From: Aaosphaeria pasadenensis
Lineage: Eukaryota > Ascomycota > Dothideomycetes > Pleosporales
NCBI GenBank assembly: GCA_022813625.1
Contig: JAKLMB010000007.1
Location: 930,001-994,000 of the forward strand
Length of the DNA: 64,000 bases
Reading direction: 5' to 3'
Positions 23,123 through 34,324 of this stretch are shown here, in pieces. The notes beneath the pieces are model-generated. The model had not been told where the DNA came from and did not search any database. It saw only the letters and a list, made by a program, of their open reading frames with translations. The position numbers and the translations under genes are program-made. The stretch's first letter is position 1. Each line of letters starts with the position of its first letter.

Positions 23123-25699
23123 TCACCAACCCCCAATAGGCCTCGCAGTCACACCGGGCCTTCCACCAACAGGTCTCTCTGTAATTGGCCTCCCAGCAAC
23201 CGGTCTTTCTGTTACAGGCCGTCCGCCAACAGGACGTCCATCAATTGGGATTCCCTCCACAGGTCTCGCAGTCACATCGGCTCTCTTCCAATGTTCCTGC
23301 CATCCTTTGCGACGATGGCCGTGGCGCTTGTGACCTGGGATGTGGTGATGGGGGCGTTTACCCTTGAGGCGCCACCATAGCCAGTCGCGCCAGTCCCACT
23401 CCCAGTCGTCCTCGTCGTCGTCCCATTCGCAGTCTTCGTCCTCATCTGGGTCGCAATCTTCCCAGTCATCGTCATCATCGGTTGGCGATGGCGATGGAGG
23501 AAAGCGGCTTGTTGTGCGGGACGGGATGGTTGTCAAGGTTGAAGGCGGTGACGGAAGTCGAGTAGTTGGGAGAGGTGGGAGCGTTGGCCTGGAAGTTGGG
23601 GGTACAGGCGGAGTACGGCTTGTTACTCTGGATATTGAACTGGGGCGAGGAGGCGTGGGAGTCGGCCTAGAGGTTGGTGGTGTAGGTGGTGTACGGGTAG
23701 TCACTCGGGATGATGAGCTTGGCCGAGGAGGAACCGGTCTTGAAGTTGGAGGAGCAGGCGGCGTGCGAGTAGTCACTCTAGACGACGAACTCGGACGAGG
23801 CGGAATCGGTCTCGAGGTCGGTGGTCGAATAGTCGTCGAGTTCCACGAGGGCACTGTTGCCGAAATCGTCGGCCTGCTCCATGAGCTTCTTGTCACCCTA
23901 GACGACGAACTCGGACGAGGAGGAATCGGCCTCGAGGTCGGTGGTCGGAGGGTCGTTGAGTTCCATGAAGGTACTGTTGCAGAGAGTGATGGCCTACTCC
24001 ATGAACTTCTCGTTGTTGGCCCGGGGTTGCGGGTTGATGGCCTCCATGGAATCGAGACATTGAATGAGGGTGCTGGGATGGAGAAGGAGGTTGGTCTTGT
24101 CAACGGAACTGAGATACGGCTGGTTGATGGGCGTCCAGTAGGTATGATAGAAATGTTGAGTGATCGCGTGGGTAGCACTGGGGGTGAGAGGGATGGCCAG
24201 GACCAGCTAGAAGTAGGGAAGGGCACTGGAGTCAGGGATACGGAAGTGTTCCACCCCCCCGTTGGAAAAGACCGTGTAATGGAAGTCGGCGTACGCGAAG
24301 GGGAACTTGGGGGAGCGACTGTGACATTAAGCGACGTAGATAGACTTGGGACCGGGACAGACCAAGTAGGGAAGGCTGTTGGAAGAGGAATTGGCGTCAG
24401 AGAGAGCGAAGAATTCCAAGGAATGGTCGTAGGCACGCTTATTGTAATGATCGGTGGACCCGTAGAGACCAGAGATGTAACAGAGGGGAGGGGCAAGGTA
24501 GCGGTGATGGATGGAAAACTAATCGTGCGCGAAAGATTGAGTGATGGGAAAGGCGGTACAATAGATGATAGCCTTGTCGACGATGAAAGTGATACTGATG
24601 GGAAACTCAGTGTAGCGCTGATGGACGGGAACGGTCCAGGGATGGAAATGTTCACGGATGGGAAAGGTGACACAATGGACGATAACCTCGAAGACGATGA
24701 AAGTGATACTGAAGGGAACACCAGAGTAGCGCTGACGGATGGAAACGGTCCCGGGATGGTTGTGTTGACGGATGGGAATGGCGGCACAACCGAAGACACC
24801 CTCGACGAGGATGGAATCGACACCGACGGAATCGGAACCGACGTACTGACCGTTGGGACCGTGATAGATCTCGAGATATTCACTGACGGGATCCCAGGAA
24901 TGATCGAAGACCGCACGCTAGAGGAGGAAGGTACAGGTACTGAGGGAAACGACAATGTTGCACTAACTGAAGGGATTCCAGGGACAATCGAAGACAACAC
25001 GCTGGATGGAGACGGTACCGGAATCGACGGTAATGATAGCGTTGCACTAATAGACGGAAATCCAATTGACCTTGAAATAACAGTCGACGGAATTGGAGGT
25101 ACAACAATGTCGGTGAACGACAGTGATCCACTGACCGACGAGATCCCTGGTCCAACTGATGATACTCCGCTTGAAGGTACTGGAACCAAGACAGATGAGA
25201 TCGGGGTCGAAACCGCGCTGGTCGGCATAGGAATCGAGATGTTAGTCGGGAAAGGGGGGAATGTGTACGTTGGCGGGAGCAATGGCGTCGACGGGATGAC
25301 GGTTGGAAACCCAATGCTAGGTGGTGACACTGACGAAGAAAGTCCTGGGGCTTGAGAGAAGGACGACCATATCGAGGGTGTCGGTAGATCAGTTGGCAGC
25401 GAGGGAACTATAGAGAAGCCTATCGATGCCGGTGGTGTGGAGACAATGGGAACTGTAAGAGTTGGACCAGCGGACGATACCACAGGGATGCTAAGACTGG
25501 GGACCACGCTGGAACCGGACGCCGAAAGCGATGGTATTCCAAAAGAGATCGAAGGCACAATGGAAGGGTTCAATGATACACCAACGGACTGCGAAGGAGT
25601 AGGGATACCTGGCGGTAGCACAAAAGTCTGGGACACTTCCTGCGCGTCGACTCCAAGGGCAAAACCCAACGCAGCAGCGACGGTTATCTCAAACAGCAT
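23123..25699 (-). CDS. Large secreted Ser/Pro/Thr-rich protein with acidic Trp-rich and repeat tail
   Basis: A single exon of 858 residues with signal peptide MLFEITVAAALGFALGVDA. Residues about 25-400 are mucin-like, with imperfect 35-40-residue repeats of FPSVSATLSFPSVSLSSSSR type. Residues about 530-720 hold SRP/PPTSRP repeats, including a near-duplicate unit SWSRPSLSATVPSWNSTT. From residue 741 the composition changes abruptly: a very acidic stretch with many Trp and two Cys (741-770), a basic His/Lys/Arg stretch (781-800), then KR at 805-806 and a tail repeating RPV-x-GRPV / ERPV units to the end. Heavy O-glycosylation and a cell wall or matrix location are likely. KR sites at 781-782, 791-792 and 805-806 are Kex2-like. 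No GPI signal is seen. Function unknown. Confidence 0.8.
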   Translation of the reverse strand: MLFEITVAAALGFALGVDAQEVSQTFVLPPGIPTPSQSVGVSLNPSIVPSISFGIPSLSASGSSVVPSLSIPVVSSAGPTLTVPIVSTPPASIGFSIVPSLPTDLPTPSIWSSFSQAPGLSSSVSPPSIGFPTVIPSTPLLPPTYTFPPFPTNISIPMPTSAVSTPISSVLVPVPSSGVSSVGPGISSVSGSLSFTDIVVPPIPSTVISRSIGFPSISATLSLPSIPVPSPSSVLSSIVPGIPSVSATLSFPSVPVPSSSSVRSSIIPGIPSVNISRSITVPTVSTSVPIPSVSIPSSSRVSSVVPPFPSVNTTIPGPFPSVSATLVFPSVSLSSSSRLSSIVSPFPSVNISIPGPFPSISATLSFPSVSLSSSTRLSSIVPPFPSLNLSRTISFPSITATLPLPSVTSLVSTGPPIITISVPTTIPWNSSLSLTPIPLPTAFPTWSVPVPSLSTSLNVTVAPPSSPSRTPTSITRSFPTGGWNTSVSLTPVPFPTSSWSWPSLSPPVLPTRSLNISIIPTGRPSTSRISVPLTRPTSFSIPAPSFNVSIPWRPSTRNPGPTTRSSWSRPSLSATVPSWNSTTLRPPTSRPIPPRPSSSSRVTRSSWSRPTISATVPSWNSTTIRPPTSRPIPPRPSSSSRVTTRTPPAPPTSRPVPPRPSSSSRVTTRTPPTPPTSRPTPTPPRPSSISRVTSRTPPVPPTSRPTLPPLPTTRLPSPPSTLTTIPSRTTSRFPPSPSPTDDDDDWEDCDPDEDEDCEWDDDEDDWEWDWRDWLWWRLKGKRPHHHIPGHKRHGHRRKGWQEHWKRADVTARPVEGIPIDGRPVGGRPVTERPVAGRPITERPVGGRPGVTARPIGGW
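23640..24010 (-). repeat. Tandem repeats within the Ser/Pro-rich gene
   Basis: DNA repeats encode successive RPPTSRPIPPRPSSSSRVT-type units; two copies of the longer unit with SRPS/TLSATVPSWNSTT lie at about 23760-24010. Recent in-frame duplication is the simplest explanation. Confidence 0.6.
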
Positions 25700-27218
25700 C
25701 TTCGATTTCCTCGCCGTTCCTGTCCCGATCCAGTTGGCCGGATATGGGGGTGAAATAGGAAGATTCCTTTCAGTCCTGCACTGCTACTCCGGCACACAGC
25801 TGCGTCCGCTTTATACCTACAACTTCATCTCGCATCATTGGGATTGTTTAGGTCGCCAAGTATAACTGTTCTGCCGTCTAGGCCTGGTTCGCGAGTTTAT
25901 ATGACGATGTACATTACCCCCATACTGCTTGCTCGTGTCCATCGGCTCCAGAAGCCTCTCGAACCGGGCTTTGACGTCTAGTCTACATCAGCGGCGCAAC
26001 CTTTTCGGTCGGCGACACGAAGCCGATTATGTCGTTCGATATGGAAATTGCGTTGGCATGGGATTTTGTCGAAATGCCATTGGTTTGGATGGGTTGCTGG
26101 TTAATGAAGCGGTGATATATGAAGGCATGCAGGTTTATATGGATGCATTGGATCGTTGAGGCTGGATAGAACGAGGACGTGCATGGGTTCTCCGTGGAGC
26201 TACATGATATGCAATGGGAGATCGTCATTCATGCATGAGATGTTGGCCGAATTCGGGATTGCGTGAAGTTTGACAGACTGACGTGCAAGTGCGCTTGAGT
26301 TGATATCTGTGTATGGCGTTAGGACAAATTACAGTGAATGACAGCAGCCAATTAACATGAAATGGTGCACTTGATCGCATATGTTTTGACTCGAACAATA
26401 TCTAAAAGTGCGTTCCTTCCAATGGCTATACCATCAGGCAATTGGAATCTCAGGTCCCGTCACTCACAACACGTCCTATTTCGTAGTCCTTCACTCGCTT
26501 AGAGCCGCCATCGAATCTCCAATCTAAAATATAAAATCTCCCCCGCCGATCATCTCCAAACGTAGGCGCATCCCACCAATTGACACTCTGGGAATTATCC
26601 GGCCACAATGAACCGCTGCAGAGAACTATGTCGTTTGCATGCGCCAAGACGGTATTCTGGAATGCGTAGAGAGACTTCATGTTGTACAAGTTAGATGAAG
26701 GTAAGGTACCCGGATGCCTTGCAATGAAGAAATCGTCGGGAGTTGGACAGCGAGGCTGTGAGTCCAAAAAATGGTGCGATTGGACAGCGGTAACAGTTTA
26801 CGCAGGTACTCGAAGGACAGGACTAGTCCTTTGTATCCTGCTTATTGGACGAATTGGGGTAGCCAAGTTGTTCAATTGACCAATGATTCCATTGTTCTCT
26901 GAGAACCTGTCTATTATAGGGACTTTGACCTTACCTAGTCCTCTCATTTCTTGGGTCGATAAATCGGATTAGTTTGTTACTGTAGATTCTGATTGGAACA
27001 TTGGCTCCTAGGGCGGAAAATTGGTTAATTGAACCTAGTAACCATTGGATCACATATATGCTGAAATCACACATCACAAATGTAAATAGCAACAAGATCA
27101 GATAAATAACCAATGTTGAATTTGGAAACTGGCGGTGATGTATCATAATAGCTTAGCTTTTGCTCGAAAGAAAATTCCAAGATAGCCGACTACATAACAA
27201 AACAAAGGGAGCATAGTC
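25700..27218. other. Intergenic region (1.5 kb) with one doubtful ORF
   Basis: The right-hand neighbour ends at 27219 and the left-hand gene starts at 25699, both minus strand. A minus-strand TATAAA (25810-25815) lies about 110 nt before the 25699 ATG. Apart from the doubtful frame listed separately, nothing is recognised. Confidence 0.4.
26450..26767 (-). pseudogene. Possible gene fragment or small ORF
   Basis: A 105-codon open frame whose composition looks protein-like (NMKSLYAFQNTVLAHANDI, then WDAPTFGDDRRGRFYILDWR). It has no ATG at its 5' end: the frame is open from a TAA shortly upstream, and the first Met codon is at 26680, which would leave 76 residues. A CACAG just inside the frame could be a splice acceptor, but I found no convincing upstream exon. 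It may be the last exon of an unrecognised gene or a remnant. Confidence 0.25.
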
Positions 27219-29038
27219 CTAAGTGATGTAGCGGAAAAGAGGGTGCCTGTAACCCAAGTCCTTGATCTGTGCCTCATTCAAGCCATTGAGGCGATGATCA
27301 CGCCTGCCTAGGTCGCGCTGCTTGTTCTCCCACTTGCAGTATAGGATGCCTCCTGTAGCAAGTAGACAGACGAATATTTGTCCAGCGAGGTTGATAGTGT
27401 GTCCCGTCGGGTATTTGGGTGCATCTTTCAACGTGTATGTCCTAGATGAAGATGATGAGTTAAACGCTCAACTGATTTGATTGATGTGTAGAACTTACCA
27501 GGTGGCTACAATTCCTCCAGCTGTGCCCAAAGTGACGACATAAGCGCTGGAAACAGCCCGAACAGCTGGCCCACTTGCGTTGTTCATAGCCCAAGATAAA
27601 AACCCTGGGCCTCCGGGGAAAGCGCCAAGAGTAATAAAGAAGACGCCCATGTATCGAATGTTGGGGTTGGTTGCCCACCTCATGATGGCAAAGCCGGTGA
27701 TGGCGAGGAATGTGAAGCAAGCGAGATAAATACCACGACGATTCGTCTTGTCGGAAACGAAGGCGACAGCGATGGCGACCAAGCAAGCGCATACGTAGGG
27801 AGGGACGGAGTAAAGCTGGGCCTTGGTAGCAGTCCAGCCGAGATCCCTGAGAATAGTGGGCTTTACAGATGTTAATGAAACTGTCCAGAGATTTCTTATG
27901 GAGTACCTTACCATGAATAGCGAAATGCCTTGTACAGTGATATTGATGGCAAAGAAACCCAAGGCACAGATGTAGTTGTTGATGTTGAAGAAAGACCTGC
28001 TGATGTGGTGTAACTCAACCTTTTCGTTCTCCAACCCCGCATTCTTCATGATCAGCCTCTCGGCCGCAATTCTGCGTTCACGTTCGTTGAGGAACCAGGT
28101 ATCCGCAGGATGAGTGGGCATGAGGAAAGGTGCTCCCAGGCCAACAAGGACCGTGAAGAGGCCTTCGAAGAAGAAAATATTGCGCCAGGTGTGGATTCGC
28201 ATGCTTGCCACGCCCCATTCAGGAATGCGTGCGAGACTGACAATCCCCATTAGTTCATATCAAGATCGGCGAGCTGAATGTTACGTACCCGGTCGCCAAC
28301 AGGCCTCCAAAAGCACCTGCGAGAGATGCAGCGGAAACGTAAATACCTACACGGAGCAAAAGCTCCTCTCGCTTGTAGAAGCAAGTGATGAAGAAAGCAA
28401 TTCCCCTTCATATCAATGTCAGCAGAGTCCGGGAATTAAAAATTGCTTAAACACTTACGGCATGACGCCTCCTTCGAAGACGCCCAAGAATGCTCGAGCC
28501 GTCAAAAGCCCGCCGTAGCTTTTTACGAAGGCGGAGCAAAGCGACACAAAGCCGAAGCCAACGACAAGTAGCGGTAGATAATACTTCGGTCCAATAATCT
28601 TGAGCAGAATATTGCTTGGTACTTCAACAAACATGTAGACAATGTAAAAGATGGAGGTGACCCAGTTGAAGCGGTATCCCACAAGCTTAAGCTCATCGGC
28701 CATACCCTGGATACGAGCATTGCCAACATTGGCACTTGTAAATGTTAGCTTAATGTGACGAAAGTTGGCGTAGGCATGGTGCTGCGTACCGGTCGAGGAA
28801 ACATAGCAGATAGAGGAAGGTCGTCAAAGGTATAATGTACTTGTCCAACTTTAATCGGACTGCCTTTTCCTCTTCATCGGTCCAGGTAAAGCCATCGGAG
28901 GCCTGGTCGCTACCCTCGCCAGGCACCGAATTTGACTCATCTAGGAACATTAGTGCACGATATGGTGAATGGATGCTCAGGTTACCAACATAGAGCCTGC
29001 TCGCTCTTCTCATTCGACGCAAAGACTTGCTCAGACAT
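27219..29038 (-). CDS. MFS transporter, anion:cation symporter (Dal5/Tna1-like)
   Basis: Seven exons (29038-28990, 28940-28790, 28734-28459, 28405-28289, 28236-27912, 27860-27499, 27441-27219) join in frame to 500 residues. The N-terminal tail is polar, and TM1 leads into LYLLCFLDRANVGNARIQGM, the ACS-family signature. FVEVPSNILLKIIGPKYYLP and TARAFLGVFEGGVMPG follow. About 12 hydrophobic segments are visible. Relatives take up allantoate, nicotinate, other vitamins or short peptides at the plasma membrane; substrate is not readable. The first donor is GTTGGT, a weak site; the alternative GTAACC four bases downstream would cause a stop. Introns are about 46-56 nt. Confidence 0.9.
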
Positions 29039-32000
29039 GATGCTCAGTCCAATGTCAGATGAGTCCTATGATTGAAGATTCGAAGTTCGTAGTTCGAAAA
29101 AGGAAGCACCCTTCCTTTGCAGAGCAAGAGGATATCGCGAACGTGTCTTGATATACAAGCAAGCTCGTGAATCTGGGGTATTACGAGAACGAATCTGGGG
29201 AAGGGCAACTCCACATATAAGGTAAAAAAGGTGTGCCGTTACGAACTGCCTGTCAAGGGATTGAGGCACAGATCGTCAGCAATTGTCAGTATTGGACTCA
29301 ACCAATACCACGGAAAACAGGTTCGGTCCTTTCTCTGGGCTGGAAAGAAAGGTCGGCAGTTGTACGAGGGCAGAAAAAAGATTTCGAAGAACGGAGCTTC
29401 TGCATTTAAGGAAAAGCGCCACAAGCATTGCATTCTACTCCACTTAACTTAATAAGGATAACGCCTGGGCCTGACATGGTCCTTTGGAAGGGGGTGCAAG
29501 GGTTTTTTTGTGTGCGTTGCATATTGGGATGGGATGGAGAGTCCTAGGGAGTTTGGACTGGGGCATTGACTGTAAGTGCGAGGCGAGTTGGAGTTTGTGG
29601 TAAGTTTCGTGGGTTGTGGTTGGATGATTGGGATGGAGATGGAAGAGTTGGAGTGAGCGGATGGTCAACGGGCGGGGTCACTTGCCCCTTGGCAGGCAGG
29701 GATTTTGCTAGTGAATAGGAGAGAGACTCCATGTATTTTCTCACCTACTCATACACTCCCCTATAAACTTCATAGCACACTACCAATACAACCACTAACA
29801 TTTGCAACGAGGACTCGAGAGATCAGCGCCACCTCCTTGGCAATGACGGGACGAGAGACACGCCGTCCCAGCCACGTTTGTCGGCAGATCGTTCATCGAT
29901 CTACTGTGTAGGTAGTCATTCACTACGAGTATTGTCGTCGAACTGACGACTGCCATTATTCTCTTTGCCAACTTATGACACCTCTTGTTCTGTGTAGCGA
30001 AAGGATTCCGGAGACATGAATGATATTACCATTTTGAATTCAACTACGTTCGTCCACCACTCTCTGCTCCCTCCAGCGACTATGCTTCAGGGTTCTTCGG
30101 CCAAGTGGCGGGCGTAATCTGGTTCACGTTTACCCAGAAGACTCTCTTCCCCTCGTCCTTCTAATAGACGAGGAAGTCCAATATCACGACCCCAGACTGT
30201 GGATAAAAGGTTCTCCACCCCCAGTCTGCAGTCACACGGCAGGCGCCGCAAAGACGGCTCCTCTCTGAATTACGGGGGAAGCGTGCGTGCTTACGCCGGG
30301 CCTCCCACCCAGACCCAATGACAACCGTCCGAAGCGCCTCTTCACACTGTTGTCATCCCTAATCCGTCCTGGTCGTTTATCGGATAGACGCCGCTTTGGA
30401 TTTGTACATTGCTGGCGGATTGCGGAGGATGTGGACTGCAGCTTGCTATCTATGTTTTTATTGCGGCGTAGGCGACAACTCACCCATAGACGGACTGTCC
30501 TTCGCGGCTGGATTGGGCCCTGCATGTCATCTGCGGCGAGGCTCATGTCAGATACCGCCCGTTCAATCCCAGCCGATACTTCTGTTGGTTCTTTTATCAG
30601 TATCTGATTGCCTCTACAGTACTGTGTATGTCAGATGCTAGGATGGTATGTGTAGAGGCGGTCTGGATTGGTATTGCACAACAGGTAACAAGCGCAGTCA
30701 GCGCGGAATCGGGAAGGACGGTTATGCTTGCGGGGCCCTTTCTCACGTCCATCGACGACCTTCCGCTGTTGACCCCACATCCGCTTGGTGGCCTGTATGG
30801 ACGCTTGATGTATTGTACTGTATGTACGCGGGACATTCACCCCCACCCCCTCCGCTGTACTTGCGGCTACAAAGCCCTACGAGTAATATCCATACCTGGG
30901 CAGGATAGAGCACCTTGGAGGTCGGATCAATGGAATCCAGAAAGTGTCAATACATATCCATTCCAACATTTCCTTTAGCCTCAAGAGTCAAATCGCAGAG
31001 CATAATCGCAACTTCGAATGAAGAAGTTGTGTTTACATCGAACCCCGTATTGAGCTGTGGATTACACCACAGCACTGCATACCAAGCACTCGTATCTCTC
31101 ATTCAGTCCCATGGTTGTGTTATCTCTCCAGACGACAACAATTATCCGTTCCACGTGGCATCAGACGCCGCGCAAGATGCACAAACCGCCTCGCATGCCA
31201 TTGCCTTCCTCAAATTGTATGCTTTCTAATGCCTCACCTTCATCGGACCTTTCCAATATTCCCCTCTCCGTGTCCATGGTGATTCATGCATCAGCATCAG
31301 TTAAACTCTATTGCTATTGTTCCCTGCATATTGTTTTCGTTAAATCATTTCCCGCCGGGTTATTCCCCGGGCATCCCTGAAGAACCTCAAGTTGAGGTGA
31401 GAACCTCGGACTTGCGACGGTAACTCGTCACGTGAAACACCACATTTCGTCTTCAATCCGACGATGATGTTTATTTTCGTCCGTTTCGATCCCAACATCC
31501 CTATTCATTGACTCTGAACTGCTCCGCTCCGCTCCGCTTCGCTCGCTCGTTCCCGTACGCGCGTAGGTATGCCATGCAGTAGTGCAGTGCGGTCATAATT
31601 CCGCGAGGGGGCAGGGTAAACGTATTGACGGCGGGAAACTAGGGCATTCAGGTGGTCCATTGTTGACGATGTCAAAGCACATGGATCTATGGACGTCTGG
31701 ATCTGGCCTTGTCGTGGTGATGTAGCCTACGTACTCGTAGGTCTGGGGAAGGAGGATACACACTAATGCGCTCTCTTCACGATGACGATACTTAGCAATA
31801 TCGGTACTTTCTAGTTACTTTTCTGGTATCATTTAAGTCTAGATGCACGGGAAGGAGATACGCACACGCCTTGGAGAGTGAGTTAACTTTCACTAGGCTA
31901 GTAGTTCACCACAAAGCCACCCGGTACATATCTCTATTTACGTAGGCAGCTTCGTATACCATAAGAATGACCAGAGGGGGCTAGATGTATCTATAGAAAC

Positions 32001-33171
32001 TTCAGCCGTAATCGAGGAAAGAGAGGTCAACGGTCGTTCGGCATTATGGCGCGATTGAGGTAAGGCAAGGTGTACGTGTAGGTATAGGTGCATCTGCGAA
32101 CGTTCCGTCTGCGCAAGCACTGTTGCATACAGAAATTGCGACCATAGAAAACAAGGGAAACCCACTGTAGAGAGTACTGTATAGAAAGGAGAGACGTTCA
32201 GAAAGGTGGAACAACCTTGATAGGTCTGATCATCTTCATGTCACAGTAGACCTGAAATCTAATACGATAGCGGTGGGTTAGTAAGTAGTAAGAATCCGCT
32301 AGCCCGGTATTGGGTACAAATCATCTAGGTAGTAGGAAGTTTCTTCGTTCAACTAATCTAGATAAGTAAGTAAATAAGGTATTTCACGTAGTTGCTGCAA
32401 GAGTCAGGTGTGCTAGGCCTAGTGACTTGCAGAAGCTGGCAGCGGCTCCTTGCCAGGCCTGATCATCACAGTTGCAAGTGATTCTCCTTTCTGTATTAGA
32501 TGTGCAAATACTCAGGATATTTTGAACATATCATTCCTTTCCAATGAGTCGTCATATCCAAAAGGATTCTGATCCAATAAGAATCTACAAGATCTACTCG
32601 GGTGGCGCGTTCGTATGGCAGGTATTCAACGATACTACCCAACCTTTCCTAGCTTAATAGTGCCAATATTGTCGTTCTTGATTGACTAGAGGGAAAAAAA
32701 TCCATTATGACGTCGTGTTGCTACTTCAGATTGCGATACTGATTTGAGGCCTTCTCATTAGCTACGGGAGTCTTACCCGCCCGCTCACAGAACCAACGCC
32801 TACGTGAGAGTTAAAGTCCTAGACAACATCTCATTCCGAGCACGTAAGGTATACACCTAGAGTTATGTTCACAAACACCATGTTTCTCTTTTCCAGCGAG
32901 CGGCATGCTTGTTAGACTCTTTTGCGAGTTATGTGAGCATTCCGTGAGGTGGATATTGTTATGGGATTGCTGGAGTTCATGGATGCTAGCCATTGATTGC
33001 CAATGTAGCCCCAAGATCATTATTTCCATCAGCGCCTCTCAATACCTGAGCCTCTCAATAATTGTGGCTCTCTAGAGTTTCTCTGTTCGTTTCGTGAATA
33101 CTACTATCGAAGATATATTGCTTTGACTCTGCATCTCATTGACAGCACCATCCAGTAAACGTTCATTTAGA
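29039..33171. other. Gene-poor stretch (4.1 kb)
   Basis: Between two genes transcribed away from each other. Open frames (up to 116 codons, for example 30628-30978) overlap on several frames and show no domain. A short CGCTC-type repeat lies at about 31519-31550. No transposon ends, tRNA or rRNA was recognised. It could hold noncoding RNA or long regulatory sequence. Confidence 0.4.
31519..31550. repeat. Short CCGCT/CGCT tandem repeat
   Basis: Successive CTCCG and CTTCG/CTCG units (CTCCGCTCCGCTCCG and on). Low-complexity sequence in the 4.1-kb gap. Confidence 0.5.
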
Positions 33172-34324
33172 ATGAAGTTACTTTCAAGCTTCATTCTTCT
33201 AGGCTATATAGCCAGCACTTCTGCAGTAGGTAGTTGGAATTGCTCAATTGTGCTCCGTGACCGCTCATACTCAAATAGCAAGTGACCTTGGGGGCAGCTG
33301 CAGCATTTCGGGTTCTTGGCCTGGCCACGGTAACGAACACAGGCCCGACAATAATTAACGGCGGAAGTGTAGGGACCGGTGGGACATCGATAACAGGGTT
33401 TCCTCCGGGAGTCGTCAATCCTCCTGGAACCCTGGTCACAGGTGGAGGCACGACTCAAGCATTCATGGATGCCCAAACGGCTTTCGATGCCATCGGCGCT
33501 CTCACCCCATCTACCCTTCTGGCCCAGGAACTCGGCGGCCAGGTCCTGTCTCCTGGAGTCTACAGATTCGCCAGTTCTGCTCTCCTCACGGGCACACTTA
33601 CACTTCAGGGAAATGGCGATCCCGGGGCCTCTTGGTACTTCCAGATTCCGTCCACCATCACGGTTGCGTCGGCCGCTTCTGTTATTGTGAACAACAACGG
33701 TGCTGCATGCAATGTGTGGTGGCAGGTTGGATCATCTGCAACGATTGGAACCACGGCTCAGTTCATTGGTAATGTTCTTGCAACCGCCTCAGTCACCATG
33801 AACACGGGAGCTACAAACGATGGTATTCTCGTCGGACTGAATGGCGCCGTGACTCTGGACTCAAACCTCGTCAATGCAGGCAATTGCCCGAACGCGTAAG
33901 CAAATCTCTCAATACACCATGCACCGAGTAAGACGATGCATTTAGATATGTCTAACGACATTGTCCACTCGTTGCATCTAAATCGACAATGGTGCACAAC
34001 AACTGACGGAAACAAAGCCCCCCAGTCACATCAACGACAACTACGACGACGACTGCAACTACAACGACGACTACAACCACAACGACGACTACAACCACTA
34101 CGATCGCTCCCTTCTGTCCAACCACCACCGTATACATACCCATCAGACACACACTTACCTTCTACGAGTACGACTATGTGACGAAGACGAAAATGCATCA
34201 CACCACCGTCACGGATTACGAAGAGTGCAAACCCACAGACAATCCAGACAAGGGCGACGAGAGTCATAGCGGCGACGAAAATAGCAACGATGGCAGAGAA
34301 CATGAAGAGGAAGAGTCAGAGTAA
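33172..34324 (+). CDS. Secreted ice-binding protein, DUF3494, with Thr-rich linker and acidic tail
   Basis: Exons 33172-33225, 33279-33895 and 34018-34324 join to 325 residues. The signal peptide is MKLLSSFILLGYIASTSA and the intron falls at its end. Residues about 20-223 are a DUF3494 domain: LGAAAAFRVLGLATVTNTGP, TAFDAIGALTPSTLLAQELGG, LSPGVYRF, GASWYFQIPSTITVASAASV, WWQVGSSATIGTTAQFIGNV and the closing NDGILVGLNGAVTLDSNLVN. Family members form a beta-solenoid that binds ice in psychrophilic fungi, algae and bacteria, although many homologues are untested. A third exon adds a Thr run (about 227-250), a Tyr/Thr/His segment with two Cys, and an acidic end. Without splicing the domain would stop at 33899, so both forms are possible. 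Confidence 0.87.
34031..34102 (+). repeat. ACG/ACT/ACA trinucleotide tract coding poly-Thr
   Basis: About 24 successive Thr codons (ACG ACT ACA ACC) in the third exon of the ice-binding gene. Such tracts change length easily and encode O-glycosylated linkers. Confidence 0.7.

Noticed and set aside
23364..25355. A 663-codon open frame on the plus strand opposite the Ser/Pro-rich gene
   Set aside because: It is the complement of Ser/Pro/Thr codons, giving a Gly/Asp/Val/Glu-rich product without start context, signal or domain; the minus-strand frame has a signal peptide and sensible repeats.
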